A DNA stretch of 64,000 bases, taken from contig CAYYSG010000002.1 of the NCBI GenBank assembly GCA_964474375.1, forward strand, positions 1-64,000. Reading direction: 5' to 3'. Both the position numbers and the translations under genes were made by a program. The notes below the pieces were generated by a model. It did not search any database and was not told the DNA's origin. It worked only from the letters and a program-made list of their open reading frames with translations. Position 1 is the first letter of the stretch. Every line of letters starts with the position of its first letter. Positions 40,637 through 48,183 of this stretch are shown one piece after another. This DNA comes from 2-01-FULL-33-17 sp964474375. GTDB lineage: Bacteria > Patescibacteriota > Minisyncoccia > Phycocordibacterales > UBA9973.

Positions 40637-40811
40637 TTTCTATATATAATTAATAACGAATATGGTTACATTATACCATACAAAGCCCCCTATTTTGCAA
40701 TATTGTAATAAACTGAAAAAATATGCGTATTAATATATGAGTGCTCATTAGCACAAGTGCATAATAATCGACAATCCAAAGGGCGCGCCGTACGGCGCGC
40801 CCTTTGGGCTT
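40637..40811. other. Intergenic region with a perfect 32-bp palindrome
   Basis: 40776-40807 is a perfect 32-bp palindrome, GC-rich at its centre and containing GGCGCGCC twice. It may be the hairpin ending the Nudix transcript, but the minus strand has no T run after it; a T-rich stretch lies only on the plus-strand side (CTTTTATTC). A smaller hairpin GTGCT-CATT-AGCAC is at 40741-40754, and a near-palindrome (TTGCAATATTGTAA) lies near 40696. The DUF1761 promoter is at the left end. Confidence 0.5.
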
Positions 40812-41237
40812 TTATTCTTTATCGTAATAATTTTGACCTGTTTTATAGCTTTCTATTGCCATTTTAGATTGTAGAAAAATATTTTCTGGCAAATTATCCA
40901 TACTGAACCATTCCCAACTTTCACATTTTTCCGGCTCCAAAACTACAGGATCACCAGATTCCCAATCAGCAATAAGTCCGATGTGGGTATAATGTTTTGG
41001 TGAATAATGAGTAATATTTGAAACATGCTGGAATTGAATATTTTTTATTTTTATATTGCACTCTTCCAAGGTTTCTCTTTTTGCACACTCAGCAAAACCT
41101 TCCATGTATTCGAGATGCCCACCAGGAAATGCATATTCACCTGAGCCGTGAGAATTCTTTCTTTTACCCATTAAGAATTTATCATCTTTCCAAATCATAA
41201 CACCCACACCAGTTTTAGGCCGAAGACTGTCGTCCAT
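40812..41237 (-). CDS. Nudix hydrolase
   Basis: Nudix enzymes cleave nucleoside diphosphates linked to another group. The Nudix box is GGHLEYMEGFAECAKRETLEE near residue 38, with the REXXEE core intact. The N-terminal TGVGVMIWKDDKFLMGKRKNSHGSGEYAFPGG resembles MutT-type and ADP-ribose-type proteins. At 141 residues it is a single-domain form. It starts 1 nt after the glyA stop. The substrate is not inferable. Confidence 0.92.
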   Translation of the reverse strand: MDDSLRPKTGVGVMIWKDDKFLMGKRKNSHGSGEYAFPGGHLEYMEGFAECAKRETLEECNIKIKNIQFQHVSNITHYSPKHYTHIGLIADWESGDPVVLEPEKCESWEWFSMDNLPENIFLQSKMAIESYKTGQNYYDKE

Positions 41238-41238
41238 A

Positions 41239-42438
41239 TTATTTACCTCTTAGGACTTTATCTATCTTTCTTGCAATATTTAGCATATCTTTTTCTTTTT
41301 TGCCACGAGTCGTTTCAGCGCATGTACCCAAACGAATTCCAGACGGGTCCATAACACTGCGAGTATCCCCTGGTACTGTATTCATGTTTACTATAATTCC
41401 AGCTTTTTCTAATTTCTTACTTGCTTCACTGCCTGATACTCCGGCGCCATCCATCCAAGTATTCATCAGCACAAGATGCGAGTCAGTACCACCAGAAATA
41501 ATTTCCCAGCCTAACTTTTGCAACTCACCTGCCAGAGCCTGCGCATTCTTAACAACTTGCTTCGTATAGGTTTTAAACTTTGATGTATCAGCTTCTTTTA
41601 GTGCCACGGCCACTGCAGCAATAGTGTTTTCGTGCGGGCCACCGAATAGTCCTGGAATTACTGTTTTGTCTAACTTTTTATCAAACTCCCTACTATCTTT
41701 TTTAACAAACATTAGTGCATGCCTTGGTCCACGAAGTGATTTGTGGGTAGTAGTCATAACACTGTCAGCGTATTTAAAAGGACTTGGGTATACATCACCA
41801 GCAACAAGCCCGGCAAAGTGCGACATGTCTACATGTAGCAAGGCTCCACATTTGTCCACAATTTGTCGAAACTTTTTAAAATCAACAAATCTTGGATACG
41901 CAGTAAACCCAGCCACTATTATGTCAGGGCGTTCTTTCGTTGCCATAACTTCTAATGCTTTATAGTCGATGATTTTTTTCTTTGGGTCTAGTTCAAACTG
42001 AATAGGCTTCCATAATTTGCCAGTCATAGACAATGGGTGTCCGTGTGTCAAGTGTCCACCACTGGTTAGCTTCATACCCATTATTTTTTTTGTTGGTTTG
42101 CCATCGTTACCAAAAACAGGTGGCACCAGTGCACTATATATTGCAAAGTTAGCAGGACTGCCAGATAGCCCCTGCACATTTACATGCCAGTCTTTTTCCT
42201 TAAGACCAAAAAGTTTCAACGCTCGCTGTATACAAAGATTTTCAACTTGGTCGATAATTTCATTACCACCATAGTAACGACGACCTGGGTAACCTTCGGC
42301 ATATTTATTTTGTAGTGTGGAGCCCAGTGCATCTAGTACATCTTTGGAAACAATATTCTCAGATGCGATTAAATTTATGACGCTTTTTTGACGCTTATCT
42401 TCAGCTTGTATTAGTTTCTCTATTTGTTTGTCTACCAT
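41239..42438 (-). CDS. glyA: Serine hydroxymethyltransferase
   Basis: It converts serine and tetrahydrofolate to glycine and 5,10-methylene-THF, the one-carbon donor for ThyA. Family landmarks: LIASENIVSKDVLDALGS, YAEGYPGRRYYGGNE, THKSLRGPRHALMF with the PLP lysine in TTTHKS, and GLFGGPHENTIAAVAVAL. At 399 residues it is slightly short of the usual 410-420. It is divergent from folA-thyA. A TATAAT about 75 nt upstream suggests a longer leader. Confidence 0.97.
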   Translation of the reverse strand: MVDKQIEKLIQAEDKRQKSVINLIASENIVSKDVLDALGSTLQNKYAEGYPGRRYYGGNEIIDQVENLCIQRALKLFGLKEKDWHVNVQGLSGSPANFAIYSALVPPVFGNDGKPTKKIMGMKLTSGGHLTHGHPLSMTGKLWKPIQFELDPKKKIIDYKALEVMATKERPDIIVAGFTAYPRFVDFKKFRQIVDKCGALLHVDMSHFAGLVAGDVYPSPFKYADSVMTTTHKSLRGPRHALMFVKKDSREFDKKLDKTVIPGLFGGPHENTIAAVAVALKEADTSKFKTYTKQVVKNAQALAGELQKLGWEIISGGTDSHLVLMNTWMDGAGVSGSEASKKLEKAGIIVNMNTVPGDTRSVMDPSGIRLGTCAETTRGKKEKDMLNIARKIDKVLRGK

Positions 42439-42569
42439 GTTATTTCTTAATTAATTCTAATAAATCGCTGGAGTAAGTTAAATCATAAATAAATAAGCCT
42501 TATATTAATAGGGTTATTATACCACACAGGTATCCTGACTAAAAGTAGAAAAATTGGACTATAAAAGTA

Positions 42570-42575
42570 TATAAT
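42570..42575 (+). promoter_or_regulatory. -10 box of folA-thyA, predicted leaderless
   Basis: TATAAT, 6 nt before ATG 42582. Confidence 0.6.
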
Positions 42576-42581
42576 TGAACT

Positions 42582-43073
42582 ATGATTTCACTCATTGCAG
42601 CTATTGGCGAAGGACGAGAACTAGGTAAGAGTGGCCAATTACTGTGGCATTTACCGAAAGACTTTGCATATTTTAAAGAAAAAACCATAGATACAGCCAT
42701 AATAATGGGCAGAAAAACTTTTGAAGCCATTGGTCGCCCACTACCCCGAAGAACCAATATCATAATCACATCACAGGACGACTGGGCTCATGATGGGGTT
42801 ATAGTTGCTAAAAGCATTGAAGATGCTATATCCAAAGCCAAAGAACTAAACAAAGAAATATTTGTCATAGGTGGTGGTGATGTCTATCGCCAGTCACTAC
42901 CCTATGTTGATACAATGTATATTACAGAAGTAAAAGGCGTCTTTCCTTATGCTGATACATTCTTTCCAGAATTTAGTAAAAATGAATGGCACGAAACACA
43001 AAGAACTCATAATGAAAAAGACGGAGAGCATGAATACGAATTTGATTTTGTGGAATATAAAAAAAGCTTGTAA
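42582..43073 (+). CDS. folA: Dihydrofolate reductase
   Basis: It regenerates tetrahydrofolate from the dihydrofolate made by ThyA, using NADPH. Motifs: ISLIAAIGEGRELGKSGQLLWHLPKD (substrate loop with WHLPKD), IIMGRKTFEAIGRPLPRRTNIIIT, and the NADPH-binding IFVIGGGDVYRQSLPYVDTMYITEV. At 163 residues the length is standard. It is first in folA-thyA, 37 nt before thyA. Confidence 0.97.
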   Translation: MISLIAAIGEGRELGKSGQLLWHLPKDFAYFKEKTIDTAIIMGRKTFEAIGRPLPRRTNIIITSQDDWAHDGVIVAKSIEDAISKAKELNKEIFVIGGGDVYRQSLPYVDTMYITEVKGVFPYADTFFPEFSKNEWHETQRTHNEKDGEHEYEFDFVEYKKSL

Positions 43074-43110
43074 TTATTAGTTAATAGTAGTAACCTAAAG
43101 AAAAAATATC

Positions 43111-44061
43111 ATGGAAAAGAAATACAACGAACATGCAGATGTAAGCTATCTAGAAATGGCCGAATACATCCTAGAGCACGGCAACCAAAAAGGTGACCGT
43201 ACCGGAACAGGCACAATATCAACTTTTGGATACCAAATGAGGTTTGACCTTAACAAAGGATTCCCTCTTTTAACAACTAAAAAAGTCAATTTGAAATCAG
43301 TCATTCATGAGCTTATTTGGTTTCTGCGTGGTGATACTAATTTGAAATATCTTGACGACAACGGTGTATATATCTGGGATGAATGGCCTTACAAAGCCTA
43401 TCTAAAAAAGAACGGTTTAAATATACCCAAAACAGATAGTGAGGAATGGAAAATTGGAATTAAAGAATTCAGAGAAAAGATTAAAACTGATCCTGATTTT
43501 GCAAAAGAACATGGAGACCTTGGTCCAATTTATGGATATCAGTGGCGTAGCTGGCCAACACATGACGGAAAATATATTGACCAGATTAAAAACATAATTG
43601 AAACATTAAAAAAGAATCCGAATGACAGGAGAATGATAGTTTCAGCCTGGAATGTAGGCCAAATAGAATTAATGATGGTGTCAGGCCTACCACCATGTCA
43701 CTGCTTGTTTCAATTCTACGTAGCTGACGGAAAATTATCATGCCTTCTTTATCAAAGAAGTTGCGATACTTTCTTAGGTGTACCATTTAACATTGCTAGC
43801 TATGCACTACTAACAATGATGATAGCGCAAATTACGGGATTTGAAGTTGGTGAATTTGTTTGGACAGGTGGTGATGTACATTTATACAATAACCATATTG
43901 ATCAAATTAATCTTCAGATTTCCAGAAAAGACGACCGTAAGCCAATGCCTAAGATGAAAATAAATCCTAATGTAAAAAATATCGAAGACTTTACAATAGA
44001 CGATTTTGAACTAGTAGATTACGACCCACATCCAGGTATCAAAGCTCCTATCGCCGTTTAA
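43111..44061 (+). CDS. thyA: Thymidylate synthase (ThyA type)
   Basis: It methylates dUMP to dTMP with 5,10-methylene-THF. GDRTGTGTISTFGYQMRFDL holds the phosphate-binding Arg, LGPIYGYQWRSW comes next, and the catalytic cysteine is in LPPCHCLFQFYV. DTFLGVPFNIASYALLTMMIA and the late VHLYNNHIDQINLQISR complete the active site. At 316 residues it carries a small insertion of the longer ThyA type. It is co-transcribed with folA, and its terminator abuts the dcd promoter. Confidence 0.98.
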   Translation: MEKKYNEHADVSYLEMAEYILEHGNQKGDRTGTGTISTFGYQMRFDLNKGFPLLTTKKVNLKSVIHELIWFLRGDTNLKYLDDNGVYIWDEWPYKAYLKKNGLNIPKTDSEEWKIGIKEFREKIKTDPDFAKEHGDLGPIYGYQWRSWPTHDGKYIDQIKNIIETLKKNPNDRRMIVSAWNVGQIELMMVSGLPPCHCLFQFYVADGKLSCLLYQRSCDTFLGVPFNIASYALLTMMIAQITGFEVGEFVWTGGDVHLYNNHIDQINLQISRKDDRKPMPKMKINPNVKNIEDFTIDDFELVDYDPHPGIKAPIAV

Positions 44062-44081
44062 ACAATATTTAGCTCATTCTT

Positions 44082-44108
44082 AAGACCCCTGTTAAAAAGG
44101 GGTCTTTT
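44082..44108 (+). terminator. Terminator after thyA
   Basis: AAGACCCC pairs with GGGGTCTT followed by TTTT; the next gene's -10 box begins 5 nt downstream. Confidence 0.85.
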
Positions 44109-44112
44109 GTAT

Positions 44113-44118
44113 TATAAT
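44113..44118 (+). promoter_or_regulatory. -10 box of dcd, predicted leaderless
   Basis: TATAAT, 6 nt before ATG 44125. It sets the start, because the open frame from 44107 would begin inside the terminator and promoter. Confidence 0.6.
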
Positions 44119-44124
44119 CTGGAA

Positions 44125-44661
44125 ATGATACTTTCAGACAAAAAGATTCTAGAATACATAGATTCTGGCAAAATCGTAGTTAAACCTTTTGATATTAAAA
44201 ATATGGGTGGAAATTCCTACGATGTTCATCTTAGTAAACATTTAGCTCAATACGTAGACGATGTTATTGATGCTAAAAAGCACAACGAAATAAAACATTT
44301 TGAAATCCCCGAAGAAGGTTTTGTATTACAACCTGGACAGCTGTATTTGGGTTCTACTCAAGAATGGACCGAGACACACGAGCATGTGCCATTTCTCGAA
44401 GGCAAATCTAGCACAGGACGTCTAGGTATAGATATCCACGCAACAGCCGGCAAAGGTGATGTTGGTTTCTGTGGATATTGGACTCTTGAAATATCCAGCT
44501 CAAAACCAGTCCGAGTTTACGAAGGTATGCCAATTGGTCAAATTATATATTATGTAGTCGAAGGTGAAGTAGAAAGACTCTATTCCACAAAAGACTCTGC
44601 TAAATACCACAATCAATCCAACCTACCCAAGGAATCCATGATGTGGAAAAATAATTTCTAA
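44125..44661 (+). CDS. dcd: dCTP deaminase
   Basis: It deaminates dCTP to dUTP, feeding dUTPase and ThyA. From ATG 44125 the protein is 178 residues and starts ILSDKKILEYIDSGKI, as usual for Dcd. The dUTPase-like core shows GNSYDVHLSK, the substrate motif EGKSSTGRLGIDIHATAGKGDVGF with catalytic-site residues, and MPIGQIIYYVVEGEVERLY. A bifunctional dCTP deaminase/dUTPase cannot be excluded, though a separate dut gene exists here. Confidence 0.95.
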   Translation: MILSDKKILEYIDSGKIVVKPFDIKNMGGNSYDVHLSKHLAQYVDDVIDAKKHNEIKHFEIPEEGFVLQPGQLYLGSTQEWTETHEHVPFLEGKSSTGRLGIDIHATAGKGDVGFCGYWTLEISSSKPVRVYEGMPIGQIIYYVVEGEVERLYSTKDSAKYHNQSNLPKESMMWKNNF

Positions 44662-44667
44662 AAGACG

Positions 44668-44690
44668 AAACCGCGATTAATCGCGGTTTT
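44668..44690. terminator. Bidirectional terminator between dcd and the pilus operon
   Basis: AAACCGCGAT pairs with ATCGCGGTTT, with flanking T and A runs. The minus-strand gene stop overlaps it at 44689. Confidence 0.85.
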
Positions 44691-45078
44691 ATCTTGTAAC
44701 AGGTGTTTTAGTTTCAGTATCAACCACTGGTGGGACTACTACTCTGTTCTTCGAAGGATCCGGAACAGCAGGTTTGTTTTTTATTATATCAGCGCGGACA
44801 GCGGACCTTTCTTCAAACTTGGTAAATATTTCATTTAGCTTGTTTTCATTTAACTCAACCACAACTAATGATTTGACCTTTTCCTTGCTTTCATTAGTCA
44901 CAAAGAAATCCCTGTTTGCCAAATAATAAACAGTAAAAGAAGCTATCGCTGTAAAAATAAGTACGACCAACATTAGAATCAAAATTCTTTTCCAGTAGAA
45001 AAACGGGTCTATTTCAGATACTTTGCGTAAATTTATAGACTTGGTTTTTTTATTTTTTTTAAATAAATTCAATTTCAT
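44689..45078 (-). CDS. Single-pass membrane protein at the end of the pil operon
   Basis: 129 residues: a basic N-terminus (FKKNKKTKSINLRKVSEID), one membrane helix (ILILMLVVLIFTAIASFTVYYLA), then a polar helix and a Pro-rich tail (PPVVDTETKTP). It occupies the position PilP has in other pil operons, 4 nt after pilO, but I see no PilP lipobox or domain. It probably belongs to the pilus machinery by context only. Confidence 0.6.
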   Translation of the reverse strand: MKLNLFKKNKKTKSINLRKVSEIDPFFYWKRILILMLVVLIFTAIASFTVYYLANRDFFVTNESKEKVKSLVVVELNENKLNEIFTKFEERSAVRADIIKNKPAVPDPSKNRVVVPPVVDTETKTPVTR

Positions 45079-45082
45079 AGTT

Positions 45083-45694
45083 TTATTTTATATTAGTCTC
45101 AATTAAAACTTTTGTTCCTAGCATCCATGTTTTATTACTAACAGTAGACGAATCATCATTGTATGAAATATCACGATAAGTCACCTCGCCCCCTAGCCTA
45201 TTCGGCTGGATTATTACGACTTCACGCAAATAATATTCTTCGGTCGTCATTATATAGTCAGCATTTTCGAACATTTTCATCAGGTTCAGCAATGACCCAA
45301 ATGAGCCATTGGCTGTAATTTCAATAGATAGGCTGCGCCCAGATGATGTATCACCTTCTTTTGTTTCATTTAGTGAAATTGAATTAACAACAATGTTTAC
45401 TCCTACATCTTCGGCGTATTCTTCTATTTTACTAACTATAAATGGTATTTCGTCTTGGGACTTAATAACATGCACTCCTAATGACTGAATTCTTTCAATG
45501 TTATCCAAGAAAACGCTTTTAGAGCGAATCGTGTTCTCTCTTTCTTTGTGCATATTTTGCACTGACTCAAACAAAACAAAAGAATTAGAGCTATAACTTT
45601 TCAACGTCCGAAGCATAAAGTAAACTGCAAACAATGTTATTAAAAACAATAACACAGCCATGATCAAACGTGATGTAAAACGACCCTTCTTCAT
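45083..45694 (-). CDS. PilO-like pilus assembly protein
   Basis: 203 residues. One N-terminal membrane helix (LIMAVLLFLITLFAVYFML) is followed by a periplasmic coiled-coil (SVQNMHKERENTIRSKSVFLDNIERIQSL) and a ferredoxin-like domain (FIVSKIEEYAEDVGVNIVVNSISLN, then ITANGSFGSLLNLMKMFENADYIM). This is the PilO layout of the type IV pilus alignment complex. It is 1 nt from the pilN stop. The family call is by pattern and operon position. Confidence 0.75.
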   Translation of the reverse strand: MKKGRFTSRLIMAVLLFLITLFAVYFMLRTLKSYSSNSFVLFESVQNMHKERENTIRSKSVFLDNIERIQSLGVHVIKSQDEIPFIVSKIEEYAEDVGVNIVVNSISLNETKEGDTSSGRSLSIEITANGSFGSLLNLMKMFENADYIMTTEEYYLREVVIIQPNRLGGEVTYRDISYNDDSSTVSNKTWMLGTKVLIETNIK

Positions 45695-45695
45695 A

Positions 45696-46238
45696 CTACA
45701 ATTCGCAAGTTATATTAAATGGTACTTCGACTCTGCGGGCATAGGTAGTAACCGGCACATTTACACTAGCGCACATTCCACCATTTTTATTTTCCAAACT
45801 ACTACCAAAATTAATTATCGAGTCACGTGTTCCTGAAATACCGGAAATGAGTAGTATCTTTTTACCTTCTTTATTATTAGTCATATGGAATTTACTGATT
45901 CGTAAGTCAGTTGGTCTTACTGCTACGATTTGTTCAATGCTCTTGGTATGTTCTTTGGCAGATTTGAAATTATTTTGAAACATTGAAATAGCACTATTAG
46001 CAGACCTAATTTGGTTAACCATTAAACCAGCTTCACCATTTTGGGCAGCTGCTTCGAGCTCGATGTATTCTGAATTTATTAAATTAGCTTCGGTGTATTT
46101 TACATAAGAAAGAACACCTAGCACAAAAACCAAAGGCAAGATAACAACGGACACTGATATAAACCCCACCACAAAAAGTCGTCTTTTGTATAAAGATTTT
46201 AATGAAACTCTTTTTTCGTAGGGTAATAAATTTATCAT
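45696..46238 (-). CDS. PilN-like pilus assembly protein
   Basis: 180 residues from ATG 46238. It begins INLLPYEKR, the short cytoplasmic motif by which PilN docks into PilM. A membrane helix (LFVVGFISVSVVILPLVFVLGVLSYVKYTEA), a coiled-coil and a small periplasmic domain follow. The start is chosen for that motif; the frame extends 6 codons into pilM. It lies 1 nt after the pilM stop. Confidence 0.82.
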   Translation of the reverse strand: MINLLPYEKRVSLKSLYKRRLFVVGFISVSVVILPLVFVLGVLSYVKYTEANLINSEYIELEAAAQNGEAGLMVNQIRSANSAISMFQNNFKSAKEHTKSIEQIVAVRPTDLRISKFHMTNNKEGKKILLISGISGTRDSIINFGSSLENKNGGMCASVNVPVTTYARRVEVPFNITCEL

Positions 46239-46239
46239 A

Positions 46240-47319
46240 TTATGTTTCAAATGCACCTAATGCGAGTCCAATAGCTGTTCCATAAATAACAGAATCATCA
46301 AAATGTATTTTTGGTACACGAGCAGAAACCGCTTCTATTCGTGTCCATACGTCAGCTAACATTGCTGGTTTATGAAAAGTAGCCTGGAATAAATCAATGA
46401 ACCCAGGAGTCAATGATTCGGTTCCGACTATTTGTACAGAATCTATTGGACGGTATGTATCACTACGTTCTTTTATATAAGTACTCCATGAATTATATTG
46501 TTTTATTATTTCATCAAACAAAGGAATATAAGCTTGACCCAAGACTTCAGCCATTCCTGCGTATTCGCCAGTCGCATTCATACCTATTTTATGTTTTATC
46601 TCTTCGGCTTTCTTTGCATCGATATTTAGTTTTGTAGCCACAGCTGTGGTTACTTCTTCACCTCCACGCATAATAGTCCGAGATGACACAACAAGACCAT
46701 CCTGAACAACACTAGCAGTAGTCGAAGCATGACCAATATCGATGATAAATATAACTGCAGTATCTTTAGGTTTAGTAACAGCGCGTGCTAAAGCCTGACA
46801 TTCATATTCACACGACACGACTTCCATACCAGCTAACATACATGCTTCTACATAGCCCTCGACTACATTACGCTCAACAGCGGCTACTTGGACCTTGGCT
46901 TTGTCATTGTCGTGAGAAATAACATCATAGTCAAATTCTACGGTATCAGCTGGTACCGGAATAAATCCTTCGAGTAGTAGCAATATACTGTCCCGTAAAT
47001 CAACTCCTGGAACAAGATCGACTTCGGTTTGAAAAGTATAAACCTGTTCTTCAGGTATAGAAATACGTACTGATTCTATTTTCTTAGTACGGCGCATTGT
47101 TTCAAGTACTGGTACTAGTTTCGTAGTATCCTGGACTACGCCTTTGCCGACAGCACCAACGGGAATATGCTCAAGCCCATAATTCTCGACTACTATACCT
47201 TCACTTCCTTCACGCATTTCTACATATTTAACTGTACGCTCAGAAATTTCCAAACCAAAAGAAGGCATCACAATATAGCGAGGTATTGGGAAAAATTGGA
47301 AAATTTTTGAACGTGCCAT
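46240..47319 (-). CDS. pilM: PilM, type IV pilus assembly ATPase-like protein
   Basis: PilM is an actin-like cytoplasmic protein that binds PilN and links the alignment complex to the pilus motors. The 359 residues carry the actin-fold pattern: SFGLEISERTVKYVEMREG at the start, FIIDIGHASTTASVVQDGLVVSSRTIMRGGEEVT in the middle with the phosphate-binding DIGH, and VQIVGTESLTPGFIDLF near the end. It is first in pilM-N-O and an unknown gene, with its own -10 box. No pilB, pilC or pilT is in this window. Confidence 0.92.
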   Translation of the reverse strand: MARSKIFQFFPIPRYIVMPSFGLEISERTVKYVEMREGSEGIVVENYGLEHIPVGAVGKGVVQDTTKLVPVLETMRRTKKIESVRISIPEEQVYTFQTEVDLVPGVDLRDSILLLLEGFIPVPADTVEFDYDVISHDNDKAKVQVAAVERNVVEGYVEACMLAGMEVVSCEYECQALARAVTKPKDTAVIFIIDIGHASTTASVVQDGLVVSSRTIMRGGEEVTTAVATKLNIDAKKAEEIKHKIGMNATGEYAGMAEVLGQAYIPLFDEIIKQYNSWSTYIKERSDTYRPIDSVQIVGTESLTPGFIDLFQATFHKPAMLADVWTRIEAVSARVPKIHFDDSVIYGTAIGLALGAFET

Positions 47320-47329
47320 AGATAGTATT

Positions 47330-47335
47330 AGTATA
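47330..47335 (-). promoter_or_regulatory. -10 box of the pil operon
   Basis: TATACT on the minus strand, 10 nt before ATG 47319; the leader is about 3 nt. Confidence 0.4.
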
Positions 47336-47348
47336 CCATCTAAAAGTT

Positions 47349-47675
47349 TTAGCCGACAATAGATCCAGGCGCTATATCACGGTTCGGATGCATTAGTACA
47401 ATACCATCATCGTCTTTCATAGCCATTATCATACCTTGGGATTCAAGACCTTTGATTGTGCGGACTTCCAAATTCGTAACAAAAGGACACATCTTACTGA
47501 CTAATACACTTGGGTCAGTAAAAGTCATAGCGATACCAGAGAGTATCTGACGCTCACCTATTTCACCAAAATCAACACGCAATTTCAGTATTTTATCGAG
47601 TCCTTCTACCTTTTCAGCGGACAATATCTTCCCGATTCTTATTTCTATTTCTTTGAATTGATCAATGTTTATCAT
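47349..47675 (-). CDS. Stand-alone tRNA-binding domain protein (Trbp111 / MetRS C-domain-like)
   Basis: 108 residues forming one OB-fold tRNA-binding domain: DQFKEIEIRIGKILSAEKVEGLDKILKLRVDFGEIGERQILSGIA, then SKMCPFVTNLEVRTIKGLESQGMIMAM. This matches the C-terminal domain of many bacterial MetRS and the free proteins Trbp111 and CsaA. The MetRS at 9165-10610 lacks this domain, so this protein may help it in trans. It starts 3 nt after ruvX and is probably on the tRNA-Arg-ruvX transcript. Confidence 0.9.
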   Translation of the reverse strand: MINIDQFKEIEIRIGKILSAEKVEGLDKILKLRVDFGEIGERQILSGIAMTFTDPSVLVSKMCPFVTNLEVRTIKGLESQGMIMAMKDDDGIVLMHPNRDIAPGSIVG

Positions 47676-47678
47676 AAA

Positions 47679-48068
47679 TTATTTCTTGTTAGTTCTATCT
47701 AAAAATCTTTGTAGTATTAGTGCGGCGGCGGATGAGTCTATTCGGCCTTTTGTTTCGCCGCCACCGTGGCGAGCATGGGCTGATGTAAACTGCTCTTTTT
47801 CGTATTTTACAGCAAGTCCTGTTTGTTTTTCTAAGGCACTAGCGAATTCAGATATTTTGTCTTGTATTTTATTCGGTATGCCATTTTGGTCTACCGAGTT
47901 ACCTATGACTATTTGGTCTATGTTCTTTTCTTTGCAAATTTTTTCTATAACATTCATGACGGTCTTGTTGTTTTTCAAAACATGCATGGGAAAAGCCATG
48001 GACCCCATTTCGTCCGAACAAGCAATACCTATGTATTTAGAACCATAGTCAATACCAAGATAAATCAT
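47679..48068 (-). CDS. ruvX: Putative pre-16S rRNA nuclease / RuvX (YqgF family)
   Basis: An RNase H-fold nuclease implicated in pre-16S rRNA processing and, earlier, Holliday junction resolution. 129 residues from ATG 48068: YLGIDYGSKYIGIACSDE (first catalytic Asp), QIVIGNSVDQNGIPN (YqgF has a similar Gly-rich strand), and FTSAHARH with SSAAALILQRFLD at the end. The start lies 2 nt beyond the tRNA-Arg discriminator base; the longer frame up to 48128 reads through the tRNA and is rejected. Confidence 0.92.
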   Translation of the reverse strand: MIYLGIDYGSKYIGIACSDEMGSMAFPMHVLKNNKTVMNVIEKICKEKNIDQIVIGNSVDQNGIPNKIQDKISEFASALEKQTGLAVKYEKEQFTSAHARHGGGETKGRIDSSAAALILQRFLDRTNKK

Positions 48069-48070
48069 TG

Positions 48071-48142
48071 TGCTCTCACTAGGAATCGAACCTAGATTTT
48101 GGGTACCGCAAACCCATGTCCTATCCATTGAACGATGAGAGC
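48071..48142 (-). tRNA. tRNA-Arg (anticodon GCG)
   Basis: A 72-nt cloverleaf folds fully: acceptor GCTCTCA/TGAGAGC, D stem GTTC/GGAC with loop AATGGATA, anticodon stem TGGGT/ACCCA, a 4-nt variable loop and T arm CTAGG-TTCGATT-CCTAG. The discriminator is A and CCA is not encoded. The anticodon loop TTGCGGT puts GCG (48109-48107) at positions 34-36, reading CGC and, by wobble, CGU. The ruvX ATG follows after 2 nt. Confidence 0.95.
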
Positions 48143-48183
48143 AATAGAGTTAAATTAACACAAAAAATCTATTTTAACAAGCT

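Noticed and set aside
48069..48128. 20-codon upstream extension of ruvX
   Set aside because: It reads through the tRNA-Arg gene, and the RuvX family begins at YLGIDYG.
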